A stretch of DNA of 9,950 nt from an uncultured Clostridia bacterium. GTDB lineage: Bacteria; Bacillota; Clostridia; TANB77; CAG-508. The notes under the pieces were generated by a model that had not been told where the DNA came from, did no database searches, and worked only from the letters and a program-made list of their open reading frames with translations. The translations under genes and the position numbers were made by a program. Numbering within the stretch: the stretch's first letter is position 1; every line of letters begins with the position of its first letter. Where the stretch lies: assembly GCA_934167225.1 (NCBI GenBank), contig CAKPLD010000044.1:1-9950 (forward strand), in the 5' to 3' direction. Positions 1-7,012 of this stretch are shown one piece after another.

Positions 1-1281
1 ATCTTAATGTTAACATGGGAATATCCACCAAGAGTAGTAGGAGGAATTGCAAGAGTTGTAAACGACTTATCAAAAAGACTAATAAAAGATGGGCACGAAG
101 TTACAGTTGTAACATATAGAGAAGGAAATAGCCCATATTATGAGCTAGACAAAGGAGTAAAAGTATATAGAGTAGATAACTTTATGATAAATCCAAACAA
201 CTTTATAGACTGGATAATGCAACTAAACTTCAACATGGTTGCAAAAGCAGGAGAAATAATTGCAAAGGAAGGAAAATTCGATGTAATTCATGCACATGAT
301 TGGTTAGTAGCATATGCAGCAAAAACACTAAAACAAGCATATGACATGCCAATAGTATCAACAATACACGCAACAGAAGCAGGAAGAAACAGTGGAATAA
401 GAGAAGCAAATCAAAAATATATAAATGACACAGAATGGATGTTAACATATGAATCAACAGAAGTAATAGTAAACAGTAATTTTATGAAAAGTGAATTACA
501 AAGACTATTTGGTTTACCATTTGAAAAAATAAATGTAGTAGCAAATGGAGTAAATTTAACAAATTATTCTGGAATAGACAGAGATTATGATTTCAGAAGA
601 AAATACGCCCTAGACAACGAAAAAATAATACTATTTATGGGAAGGCTAGTATATGAAAAAGGGGTACAATATCTAATTGGAGCAATGCCAAAAATATTAG
701 AACATTATCATGATGCCAAGCTTGTAATAGCAGGAAAAGGTGGAATGATAAATGAGCTAAAACAAGAAGTATATAATATGGGACTTGGAGACAAAGTATG
801 TTTTGCAGGATATTTAAATGGAAAAGATGTTGCAAAAATGTACAAAGCAGCAGATATATCAGTATTTCCAAGTACATATGAGCCATTTGGAATAGTAGCA
901 CTAGAAGCAATGTTAGCAGAAGTGCCAGTTGTTGTATCAGATATTGGAGGTTTAAACGAAATAGTAGAACATCGTCAAACAGGAATGAAAAGTTACTGTG
1001 GAAATAGCAACTCTATTGCAGATGCAATATTAGAATTATTATTTGATCCTCAATTATGTAGCAACATTGTAAAAAAAGCAAAAGCAAAAGTTAGAAACGA
1101 ATACAATTGGGGAAAAATAGCACAAGATACTCATTTTACTTACCAAAAAGCAATTTGTGAAACAATGGCAGAAAAACAAAGAAAAGAAATCGAACAAGAA
1201 AAAGAAAGTAAAGAAAAGAAAGCAAGCAAGGGAGAAATCACCAATTTGCTTACATTTAGAAAAAATCAAGCTTATGCGTAA
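1..1281 (+). CDS. Glycosyltransferase family 4 protein, 5' end outside window
   Basis: This is a GT-B fold, retaining, nucleotide-sugar-dependent glycosyltransferase of family GT4, probably cytosolic or membrane-peripheral. The first ATG is at 7, but the frame is open to base 1 and reads I-L-M-L-T-W-E-Y-P-P. Family members usually begin M-K-I-L-M-L-T-W-E-Y-P-P, so the true start is probably about two codons before the window. Counting from base 1, visible hallmarks are the N-terminal glycine loop VGGIAR, an H-A-H-D motif (97-100), the donor-site Arg215 and Lys220 in GRLVYEKG, and the E-x7-E motif EPFGIVALE (294-302). The last ~40 residues are a charged Lys/Glu-rich tail beyond the catalytic core. 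Acceptor and product cannot be read from the sequence; glycogen/starch-synthase-like annotations are common for relatives but not proven here. The family call is secure, the substrate is not. Confidence 0.92.
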   Translation: MLMLTWEYPPRVVGGIARVVNDLSKRLIKDGHEVTVVTYREGNSPYYELDKGVKVYRVDNFMINPNNFIDWIMQLNFNMVAKAGEIIAKEGKFDVIHAHDWLVAYAAKTLKQAYDMPIVSTIHATEAGRNSGIREANQKYINDTEWMLTYESTEVIVNSNFMKSELQRLFGLPFEKINVVANGVNLTNYSGIDRDYDFRRKYALDNEKIILFMGRLVYEKGVQYLIGAMPKILEHYHDAKLVIAGKGGMINELKQEVYNMGLGDKVCFAGYLNGKDVAKMYKAADISVFPSTYEPFGIVALEAMLAEVPVVVSDIGGLNEIVEHRQTGMKSYCGNSNSIADAILELLFDPQLCSNIVKKAKAKVRNEYNWGKIAQDTHFTYQKAICETMAEKQRKEIEQEKESKEKKASKGEITNLLTFRKNQAYA

Positions 1282-1290
1282 GCTTGATTT
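1263..1290. other. 12-bp hairpin overlapping the glycosyltransferase stop codon
   Basis: AAATCAAGCTTA (1263-1274) and TAAGCTTGATTT (1279-1290) are perfect reverse complements around a TGCG loop, and the TAA stop lies in the 3' arm. On the plus strand only three T residues end the stem before an A-run, so it is a weak intrinsic terminator at best. On the minus strand the stem is followed by a run of T, but no minus-strand gene reads into it. It could instead stabilise the 3' end of the mRNA or partly uncouple the glycosyltransferase from the next gene. Confidence 0.6.
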
Positions 1291-1333
1291 AAAACTAATA
1301 TAACAAAATACTTTACATATGGAGGGAGCAAAC

Positions 1334-1666
1334 ATGGATGTTTATGATACAGTAAACAAATTGGCAGTAGAAATAAAAAAATCAGAAGAATACATGAATT
1401 TTAAAACAGCAAAACAAGCAATTAGTTTAAATCCGGAATTTCAAAAAAAGATTACTGAATTTGAAAGAGCGAGATATGAAGAACAAATAAACACAATTCA
1501 AACAGGAAAAACAGACAATAAAAAAATGGAAAAAATACAAAATTTGTATAAAGAATTAATACAAATACCAGAAATAAACGAATATTTTAATGCGGAATTC
1601 AAATTTAATATAATGCTAGGAGATGTAAACAAAACAATTAGTGAAGCTGTTAAAGATGTAATGTAA
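1334..1666 (+). CDS. YlbF/YmcA-family (Com_YlbF, DUF964) protein
   Basis: This is a small, all-helical protein of 110 residues with the family pattern of an N-terminal helix with an L-A-x-x-I-x-x-S-E-x-Y stretch, then K-x-A-x-x-x-I-x-x-x-P-E-F-Q-x-x-I, and a second long helical pair. In Bacillus, YlbF and YmcA join YaaT in a complex that acts with RNase Y in mRNA maturation and affects competence and sporulation; which paralogue this is cannot be told. It has no cysteine, so I see no basis for an iron-sulfur role of its own. The start at 1334 is preferred over an in-frame ATG at 1319, because GGAGGG (1321-1326) sits a good distance before 1334 but lies inside the longer reading. It is followed after 12 bases by the membrane protein gene, so the two are probably co-transcribed. 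Confidence 0.82.
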   Translation: MDVYDTVNKLAVEIKKSEEYMNFKTAKQAISLNPEFQKKITEFERARYEEQINTIQTGKTDNKKMEKIQNLYKELIQIPEINEYFNAEFKFNIMLGDVNKTISEAVKDVM

Positions 1667-1678
1667 TAGAGGTAAAAT

Positions 1679-2371
1679 ATGAATATTATAATTTTAATAA
1701 TGTTTCTAATATTAATGCTTTTAATTATAGCAAAAATTTATGACATAAACATAAAAAAACTAAAGCAACTTGCAGAATATGAAGAAACAAAATTTAATAA
1801 AATAGTAGATAACTACCCTTCAAATATGGAAATATGTAAAAAAATATTAAGTAAACTAAAAAATGAATCTGTAACAATAGAAGAAAATAAAGAATCAAAA
1901 ACCTGTTTATACATTGCTTTAACAAATAAAATAATAATAGCAGATGTAAAAAACAGCTATACAAGAATACAAACAATAGCACATGAATGTTTACATTCGG
2001 TGCAAGACAGAAAAATATTATTATTTAATTTTATATTTTCAAATATATACATAATATACTTTATAGTTTCTATAATACTTGCACTAATAAACAAAATTCA
2101 AGATAAAATGTTATTTTTAACAATAATGATTTTTTTGAGTTACATTTATTATTTTGTAAGAAGTTATCTTGAAAATGATGCAATGATAAAAGCAAAATAT
2201 GTGGCAGAAGAATATATGAAAGAAGCAAAAATATTATCAGAAGAAGAAATAGAAAATATAGTAAATAGTTATAACAAATTAAATAATATAGGGATAAAAA
2301 CAGTAAATTTCCAGCTAATGATGGAAACTGCAATAAAAACAATAATACTTGCTATAGTGCTTTTAATATAA
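1679..2371 (+). CDS. Membrane-anchored HExxH putative zinc metallopeptidase
   Basis: The protein has 230 residues and probably four membrane segments (about 2-20, 115-137, 144-162 and 212-230). The sequence I-A-H-E-C-L-H-S-V-Q-D carries an HExxH zinc motif (H102, E103, H106) just before the second segment. A later E-N-D-A (E165) followed by a helix with a YVAEEYM stretch could supply the third zinc ligand, as in the YugP-type membrane metallopeptidases. Overall similarity to YugP is only in layout, and the protein is small, so I call it a putative metallopeptidase and not YugP. AGAGG (1668-1672) precedes the ATG. The position between ylbF-like and yqeG suggests co-transcription but gives no substrate. 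The alternative is a non-catalytic membrane protein with a chance HExxH. The spacing of HECLH and the downstream Glu argues for a real active site. Confidence 0.6.
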   Translation: MNIIILIMFLILMLLIIAKIYDINIKKLKQLAEYEETKFNKIVDNYPSNMEICKKILSKLKNESVTIEENKESKTCLYIALTNKIIIADVKNSYTRIQTIAHECLHSVQDRKILLFNFIFSNIYIIYFIVSIILALINKIQDKMLFLTIMIFLSYIYYFVRSYLENDAMIKAKYVAEEYMKEAKILSEEEIENIVNSYNKLNNIGIKTVNFQLMMETAIKTIILAIVLLI

Positions 2372-2385
2372 AAGAAAAGGAGATT

Positions 2386-2916
2386 ATGCTAAAAAAGCAT
2401 AAAAATAATATGAAAAAAATATATCCAAATGCGTATTTTAGTAATGTACTAGATATAAAAATAAGTTTTTTACTAAAAAATAAAATAAAGGTTCTAATTT
2501 TAGATGTAGATAACACATTAATAGATTATAATAAAAATTTATCAGAAGAAATTATAAATTGGTCACACGAACTACAAGGGCAAGGCATAAAAATGTATAT
2601 ATTATCAAACACAAACAAAAAACAAAAAGTAGAAGATGTAGCCAATAAATTAGAAATACCATATGAATATTTTGCAAAAAAACCATCTAAAAAAGGATTT
2701 ATAAAAATACAAAATAAACTAAATATAAACCCTAAAAACATTGCTGTTGTAGGAGACCAAATATTTACAGATGTAATAGGTGGAAACAGATGCAATATGT
2801 TTACAATACTTGTAGATCCATTAGACAAAAAAGATTTTTGGTATACAGCATGGAAAAGACCAATTGAAAATAAAATAAAAAAGAAAATAATTAAAGGTGA
2901 AAAAAATGTATTTTAA
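2386..2916 (+). CDS. yqeG: YqeG-family HAD-superfamily (subclass IIIA) phosphatase
   Basis: The 176-residue protein matches the family's usual length (about 170-180) and shows all HAD motifs in order. Motif I is DVDNT (D40 nucleophile, D42 acid/base), motif II is SNT (74-76), motif III is the lysine region AKKPSKKG (97-104), and motif IV is GDQIFTD (123-129). Downstream GGNRCN and the VDP region are also typical of YqeG. The physiological substrate of YqeG is not established; in Bacillota it commonly sits near yqeH/aroE or other housekeeping genes. AAAAGGAG (2375-2382) lies only about 3 bases before the ATG at 2386. A second ATG at 2410 aligns better with the N-terminus of the Bacillus protein but has no ribosome binding site. 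The gene end overlaps the next start by 11 bases, implying translational coupling. Confidence 0.9.
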   Translation: MLKKHKNNMKKIYPNAYFSNVLDIKISFLLKNKIKVLILDVDNTLIDYNKNLSEEIINWSHELQGQGIKMYILSNTNKKQKVEDVANKLEIPYEYFAKKPSKKGFIKIQNKLNINPKNIAVVGDQIFTDVIGGNRCNMFTILVDPLDKKDFWYTAWKRPIENKIKKKIIKGEKNVF

Positions 2917-3665
2917 TGATGTAAATATAATATATTATATAATAGTATCAATAGTTCGGCCTTTTTGTTGGCGAATTTATAAACTGGATGAACAAAAGAC
3001 TTCCAGAAAACAAAAAAGTATTTACTTTAGAAATTTTTAAGGAATACAAAAAAGAATTCAATCCAAATTATCTTTTAATGATAATTACGGCTTTTTTATA
3101 TATAGCTATTTTATATAAATATGGTATATCGAGCAATATTGCGGAAAACCTGGATTTGATAAAATATTTAATCTTAACACCAATGCTAATAAGTGTAGTA
3201 GTTATAGATTACAAGCTCCAAATAATTCCTAACAGGCTTAATTTAACAATGTTTGAAATAGGTTTAGTATTTGCATTTTTATATGGATTTTCAAATGTTG
3301 CAATATCAATAAATATGCTACTTGGAATGCTAGTTGGTGGCGGAATATTTTTACTTATAACACTTTTAGGAGGCTTAGTTTACGGAAAAGAAGCAATGGG
3401 ACTCGGAGATGTAAAATTAATGGGAGCACTGGGTCTATATTTTGGAATAACAAACATAATAATTGTATCATTAGTATCATTTCTAGTTTGTGCAGTAATA
3501 AGTATATTTTTATTAGCAACTAGAATAAAGAAAACAGATGAATATATACCATTTGGGCCATTTATTGTAATTGGTGCATTTATATCAATATTTGTACCAT
3601 CGGCAAGTCTAATTGGTATATTAATGAATATTTTCACACTCGGATTATACAGTAAAAACAATTAA
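2906..3665 (+). CDS. Type IV prepilin peptidase (A24 family), apparent +1 frameshift near 2954
   Basis: This is a membrane aspartyl protease that would cleave class III (type IV pilin-like) leader peptides. The open frame from 2988 holds both catalytic aspartates in their usual setting: V-I-D-Y-K-L-Q-I-I-P-N (D74 from that ATG) and G-L-G-D-V-K-L-M-G (D141), plus the late I-P-F-G-P-F motif and several membrane helices. The conserved N-terminus lies upstream of 2988 in two frames. An ATG at 2906 with AAAGGTGA (2893-2900) gives the start of helix 1. After 2954 the other frame continues F-G-L-F-V-G-E-F-I-N-W-M-N-K-R-L-P-E, the family's N-terminal signature. Skipping one base (for example G2954) joins them into about 252 residues, a normal length. 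ATG 2988 has no ribosome binding site and would drop helix 1. The protein lacks the CxxC zinc/methyltransferase loop. It is either a pseudogene or an assembly error. No pilin genes are in view. Confidence 0.8.
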
Positions 3666-3677
3666 GGGGAATAGAAA

Positions 3678-4745
3678 ATGAATGATAGATTACAAGCAAT
3701 TCGTAATAAAATGGCAGGATTAAATTTACAAGGAATGATAATAGCAAATCCAATAAATATAAGATATTTAACAAAAATAGAAGCAGAGGGAATATTACTT
3801 TTAACAAGAAAAGAAAATGTTTTTATAACAGATGGAAGATACATGGAATATGTATCTAGTATAATAACTCCTTTTGATGATATTGTTGTTGACGACCAAA
3901 AAAACATATCAAAAGACGAATACGAAAACTTTTTCTTATTTTGTGAGAATGTAGGATTTGAAGAAGGATATCTAACATACAAAAAATACAAAGAATATAT
4001 AAGAAAATTTAAAATAAATAATTTTGTTGAAGCAGAAGAAATAATAAATCAATTACGAATGATAAAAGATGATGAAGAAATAGCAAATATAAAAAAAGCT
4101 TGTGAAATAACAGATAATTGTTTTGAAATGCTAAAAAAATATATAAAACCAGGTTTAACAGAAAAACAAATAGCAAGAAAAATACACGATTACTATATGG
4201 ATAACAGTGAAGGAGAATCATTTGAAACAATAGTGGCCTCAGGAGAAAACTCATCTAAACCACATGCTATACCAACAGATAGAGTCATTCAAACTCAAGA
4301 TATAATTACAATAGACATGGGTTGTATTGTAGATGGATATTGTTCAGATATGACAAGAACAATTTTCATTGGTGAACCAACACAGGAACAAAAAGATATT
4401 TATAATTTAGTCTTAAAAAACCAAAAAATGGCATTAAATCAAGTGAGAGACGGGGCAAACATAAAAACAATTGTAAAAGGTGTAGAAAGTGATTTTAATG
4501 TAAATGGACACACATTAATTCACAGCCTAGGCCATGGAGTAGGACTAAACATACACGAAGGACCAATAGTAGGAATAAAAAATGATACAAGTCTAAAAGA
4601 AAATATGGTAATAACAGATGAACCAGGAATATATATAGCAGGAAATTTTGGAGTAAGAATAGAAGACACATTACTAGTAACAAAGAAAGGCGCAATTGCC
4701 TTGACAGAATCGGATAAAGAGTGTATAATACTAAAAGCTCTTTAA
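3678..4745 (+). CDS. Xaa-Pro aminopeptidase/dipeptidase (M24B metallopeptidase)
   Basis: This is a cytosolic dinuclear-metal peptidase that hydrolyses bonds before proline. The 355 residues fit the short bacterial type. A creatinase-like N-terminal domain covers about 1-125 (with NIRYLT and FITDGRY motifs), followed by a pita-bread catalytic domain from about 130. All five metal ligands are visible: D213 (ITIDMG), D224 (SDMTRT), H286 (GHGVG), E315 (DEPGIY) and E329 (RIED). Histidines 196 and 293 sit at the usual substrate-binding places. AAGGGGA (3664-3670) precedes the ATG, and the gap to the prepilin peptidase gene is 12 bases. Direct linkage to efp matches the Bacillus yqhT-efp order, so it probably corresponds to YqhT. 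Aminopeptidase P and prolidase specificity cannot be separated by eye. Confidence 0.94.
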   Translation: MNDRLQAIRNKMAGLNLQGMIIANPINIRYLTKIEAEGILLLTRKENVFITDGRYMEYVSSIITPFDDIVVDDQKNISKDEYENFFLFCENVGFEEGYLTYKKYKEYIRKFKINNFVEAEEIINQLRMIKDDEEIANIKKACEITDNCFEMLKKYIKPGLTEKQIARKIHDYYMDNSEGESFETIVASGENSSKPHAIPTDRVIQTQDIITIDMGCIVDGYCSDMTRTIFIGEPTQEQKDIYNLVLKNQKMALNQVRDGANIKTIVKGVESDFNVNGHTLIHSLGHGVGLNIHEGPIVGIKNDTSLKENMVITDEPGIYIAGNFGVRIEDTLLVTKKGAIALTESDKECIILKAL

Positions 4746-4800
4746 TGAGAAAAAATAAAAAATAGATAAAAATTGAAAAATTGAAAGGAGAAAAACAACT

Positions 4801-5367
4801 ATGGCAGCAGTATATTCAGCAGGAGATTTTAGAAATGGAACAACATTCGAAATGGAAGGGAACGTATATAGAGTAGTAGAATTCCAACACGTAAAACCTG
4901 GAAAAGGATCAGCATTTGTACGTACAAAATTAAAAAACGTAATAACAGGAGCAGTTTTAGAAAAAACATTCAACCCATCAGATAAATATCCAGGAGCAGA
5001 AATAGAGAAAAAAGAAATGCAATATTTATATAACGATGGAGACCTATATTATTTTATGGACAACGACACATATGATCAAATGCCATTAAATAAAGAACAA
5101 CTAGGAGATTGCCTAAAATACTTAAAAGAAAATATGCAAGTAAAAATATTATCATATAAAGGAAAAGTATTTGCAGTAGAACCTCCAATATTTGTAGAAT
5201 TAGAAGTAACATACACAGAACCAGGATTTGCAGGAAATACAACAACAACATCAGGAAAACCTGCAACACTAGAAACAGGATTAGAACTTCAAGTACCTAT
5301 GTTTGTAAACATTGGAGATGTATTAAGAGTAGATACACGTACATGTGAATACATGGAAAGAATATAA
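4801..5367 (+). CDS. efp: Translation elongation factor P
   Basis: EF-P binds the ribosome between the P and E sites and relieves stalling at polyproline stretches. The 188 residues match the family length, with an N-terminal KOW-like domain and two OB-type domains. The tip loop reads H-V-K-P-G-K-G-S-A-F-V, placing a lysine (K35) at the modified position. This is therefore a Lys-type EF-P, not the Arg-rhamnosylated type; which modification is made is not visible here. The C-terminal region with KPATLETGLELQVPMF and the GDVLRVDTRT stretch is diagnostic. AAAGGAG (4784-4790) precedes the ATG by about 10 bases. The 55-base gap from the M24 gene is A-rich, and I could not find a convincing promoter in it. 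An Xaa-Pro peptidase beside EF-P makes sense as a proline-peptide synthesis/turnover pair. Confidence 0.97.
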   Translation: MAAVYSAGDFRNGTTFEMEGNVYRVVEFQHVKPGKGSAFVRTKLKNVITGAVLEKTFNPSDKYPGAEIEKKEMQYLYNDGDLYYFMDNDTYDQMPLNKEQLGDCLKYLKENMQVKILSYKGKVFAVEPPIFVELEVTYTEPGFAGNTTTTSGKPATLETGLELQVPMFVNIGDVLRVDTRTCEYMERI

Positions 5368-5382
5368 TAGAAAGGCAGATTA

Positions 5383-5835
5383 ATGTTAGAAGACTTAAAA
5401 AAAGAAATGAATAAATTTTTCGAAGATGTAGATAAGCACATAAAAGATCCAGAAGAAGTGCTATACATAAAACAAAGAACAACAGAATTAGTTGAATTTG
5501 TTGTAGGAGAAATCGAAAAAATTATAGATTATAAGGAAGACAAACTAAATGCAATTATAAAAAAGCAAGAACGAACAGACCGCATAATTCAAGTATTAAG
5601 CGACAAAATGGACAATGTCTATGAAGACATATACGATGAAGAGCCAGAAAGTGAATTCCTAATAAATTGTCCATATTGTAACTTTGAATTTGATGCAGAT
5701 ATAGACGAGGACTTTAATGAAATTAGATGCCCAGAATGTGGAAATTTAATAGAATTAGATTGGAACGGAAACCCTGATAACGATCAGGACAAAGGCTGTG
5801 GTGGAAATTGTTCTAATTGCGGTGGATGTAAGTAA
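5383..5835 (+). CDS. Hypothetical coiled-coil protein with zinc ribbon and Cys-rich tail
   Basis: I do not recognise a proven function. The 150-residue acidic protein has three parts. The first is a charged helical, probably coiled-coil region (1-85). The second is a zinc ribbon with C-P-Y-C (96-99) and C-P-E-C (116-119) separated by an acidic loop. The third is a short tail with four more cysteines (139, 143, 146 and 149) spaced C-x3-C-x2-C-x2-C and rich in Gly/Asn. The overall plan resembles the Clostridial proteins annotated as CD1247-like (helical N-terminus plus zinc ribbon), but I am not certain of membership. AGAAAGG lies upstream of the ATG, and the 15-base gap from efp plus the strong terminator after it make it the last gene of the efp transcript. 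No membrane segment or signal peptide is present. Confidence 0.8.
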   Translation: MLEDLKKEMNKFFEDVDKHIKDPEEVLYIKQRTTELVEFVVGEIEKIIDYKEDKLNAIIKKQERTDRIIQVLSDKMDNVYEDIYDEEPESEFLINCPYCNFEFDADIDEDFNEIRCPECGNLIELDWNGNPDNDQDKGCGGNCSNCGGCK

Positions 5836-5870
5836 TTGGAAAAGAGAAACAGCTCTCTTTTCCAATTTTT
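5834..5870 (+). terminator. Intrinsic terminator closing the efp operon
   Basis: A perfect 14-bp stem (5834-5847 with 5854-5867) with loop AACAGC is followed by a T run to 5870. The left arm begins inside the TAA stop codon of the zinc-ribbon gene. It separates the 1334-5835 run from the nuclease/ATPase operon. Confidence 0.92.
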
Positions 5871-5920
5871 AGGCTAAAAATAAAGGTAACATAAAATGTA
5901 AAAATGAAAGGAGCAAAAAG

Positions 5921-7012
5921 GTGAAAATAATTCATTGTAGTGACTTACATTTGGATTCAAAAATGAAATCTAATTTAGATTCAATAAAATCAAAAGAACG
6001 TCGAGACGAAATATTAAGAACATATCAAAATATGGTAGAATATGCCGTAAAAAATGAAGTTAAAATTATATTAATTGCAGGGGATATGTTCGACAAGAAA
6101 AATGTTACAGTAAAAACAAAAAATGTAGTATTAGACAGTATATGTTCAAACCCTGACATTGACTTTATATATTTAAAAGGAAATCATGATGAAGCAAATA
6201 TTTTATCAGAATCAGACGAAATTCCTTCAAATCTAAAACTATTTAATAGTGATGAATGGAAATATTATAGATATGGAGATATAGTAATTGCAGGAATAGA
6301 ATTTGGTAAAATAGGAAGCTATGAAATATATAGTTCATTAATGTTAGGAAAAAACGATATAAATATTGTTACATTACATGGGCAAGAAGTAAAATATGAC
6401 CAAAAAGATAAAGCAGAAATAATAAATATACAGTTATTAAAAAACAAAAATATAGATTATTTAGCCTTAGGACATATTCATACATATAAACAAGAACCAA
6501 TAGATAATAGAGGCATATATTGCTATTCAGGATGTCTAGAAGGCAGAGGATTTGACGAATGTGGTGAAAAAGGATTTGTACTTTTAGATATTGATGAAGA
6601 AAGTAAAAAAATAAAATCAAGTTTTGTGCCATTTGCAAGTAGGCACTTATACGAAGTAGAAGTTGATGTTAGTGATACAAACTCTAGCTTAGATGCAGAA
6701 AAGAAAATAGATGAAAAAGTAAATAATATAGAAAAAGAAGCCCTAATAAAAATAGTTTTAAGAGGAAAAGTAGATATAGATTCAGAAAGAGATATAAATT
6801 ATCTAGAAAAAAAATACAAAAATTTATTTTACTTTGCCAAAATATATGATGAAACAACTCTAAAAGTAGATTATATGGCATATGAAAAAGATGTATCCTT
6901 AAAAGGAGAATTTATAAGATTAGTTTTAGAGCAAAATTTATCTGAAGAAGAACAGAAAAAAATTATAACATGTGGAATAAAAGCACTTTCTGGAGAGGAG
7001 GTAAATGAATGA
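5921..7012 (+). CDS. SbcD/Mre11/YhaO-like metallophosphoesterase (DNA exonuclease subunit)
   Basis: This is a predicted Mn-dependent DNA nuclease subunit that pairs with the ATPase encoded next. The 363 residues carry all calcineurin-type phosphoesterase motifs: D8 and H10 in C-S-D-L-H-L-D, D55 in A-G-D-M-F-D, N88-H89-D90 in K-G-N-H-D-E, H153 in T-L-H-G, and H185/H187 in L-G-H-I-H-T. Residues after about 240 form the capping and partner-binding region. Translation starts at GTG (5921), chosen because the D-x-H motif lies at the usual distance and AAAGGAG (5907-5913) sits 7 bases upstream. Its TGA overlaps the next ATG (ATGA), so the two are translationally coupled. The partner is YhaN-like, with no zinc hook, so YhaO is a better analogue than classical SbcD. 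Confidence 0.92.
   Translation: MKIIHCSDLHLDSKMKSNLDSIKSKERRDEILRTYQNMVEYAVKNEVKIILIAGDMFDKKNVTVKTKNVVLDSICSNPDIDFIYLKGNHDEANILSESDEIPSNLKLFNSDEWKYYRYGDIVIAGIEFGKIGSYEIYSSLMLGKNDINIVTLHGQEVKYDQKDKAEIINIQLLKNKNIDYLALGHIHTYKQEPIDNRGIYCYSGCLEGRGFDECGEKGFVLLDIDEESKKIKSSFVPFASRHLYEVEVDVSDTNSSLDAEKKIDEKVNNIEKEALIKIVLRGKVDIDSERDINYLEKKYKNLFYFAKIYDETTLKVDYMAYEKDVSLKGEFIRLVLEQNLSEEEQKKIITCGIKALSGEEVNE

Noticed and set aside
1319..1333. ATG at 1319 as start of the YlbF-family protein
   Set aside because: It would place the GGAGGG ribosome site inside the coding region. ATG 1334 has that site at proper spacing and matches the family N-terminus.
2906..3040. A separate 44-codon small protein, or a programmed +1 frameshift, at the start of the prepilin peptidase
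   Set aside because: The second half of the small frame has odd codons for this genome and no helix-like logic. There is no stop codon or slippery motif at the join, as programmed +1 shifts usually have, so a simple one-base indel is the more economical reading.
230..4695. Minus-strand open frames opposite the glycosyltransferase, membrane protein, yqeG and peptidase genes
   Set aside because: They are low-complexity Leu/Phe/Tyr-rich mirrors of A-rich coding DNA, lack ribosome sites and overlap well-supported genes.
4746..4800. A dedicated efp promoter in the 55-base gap
   Set aside because: The gap is A-rich with TTGAAA-like strings but no -35/-10 pair at usable spacing, so I left it unannotated.
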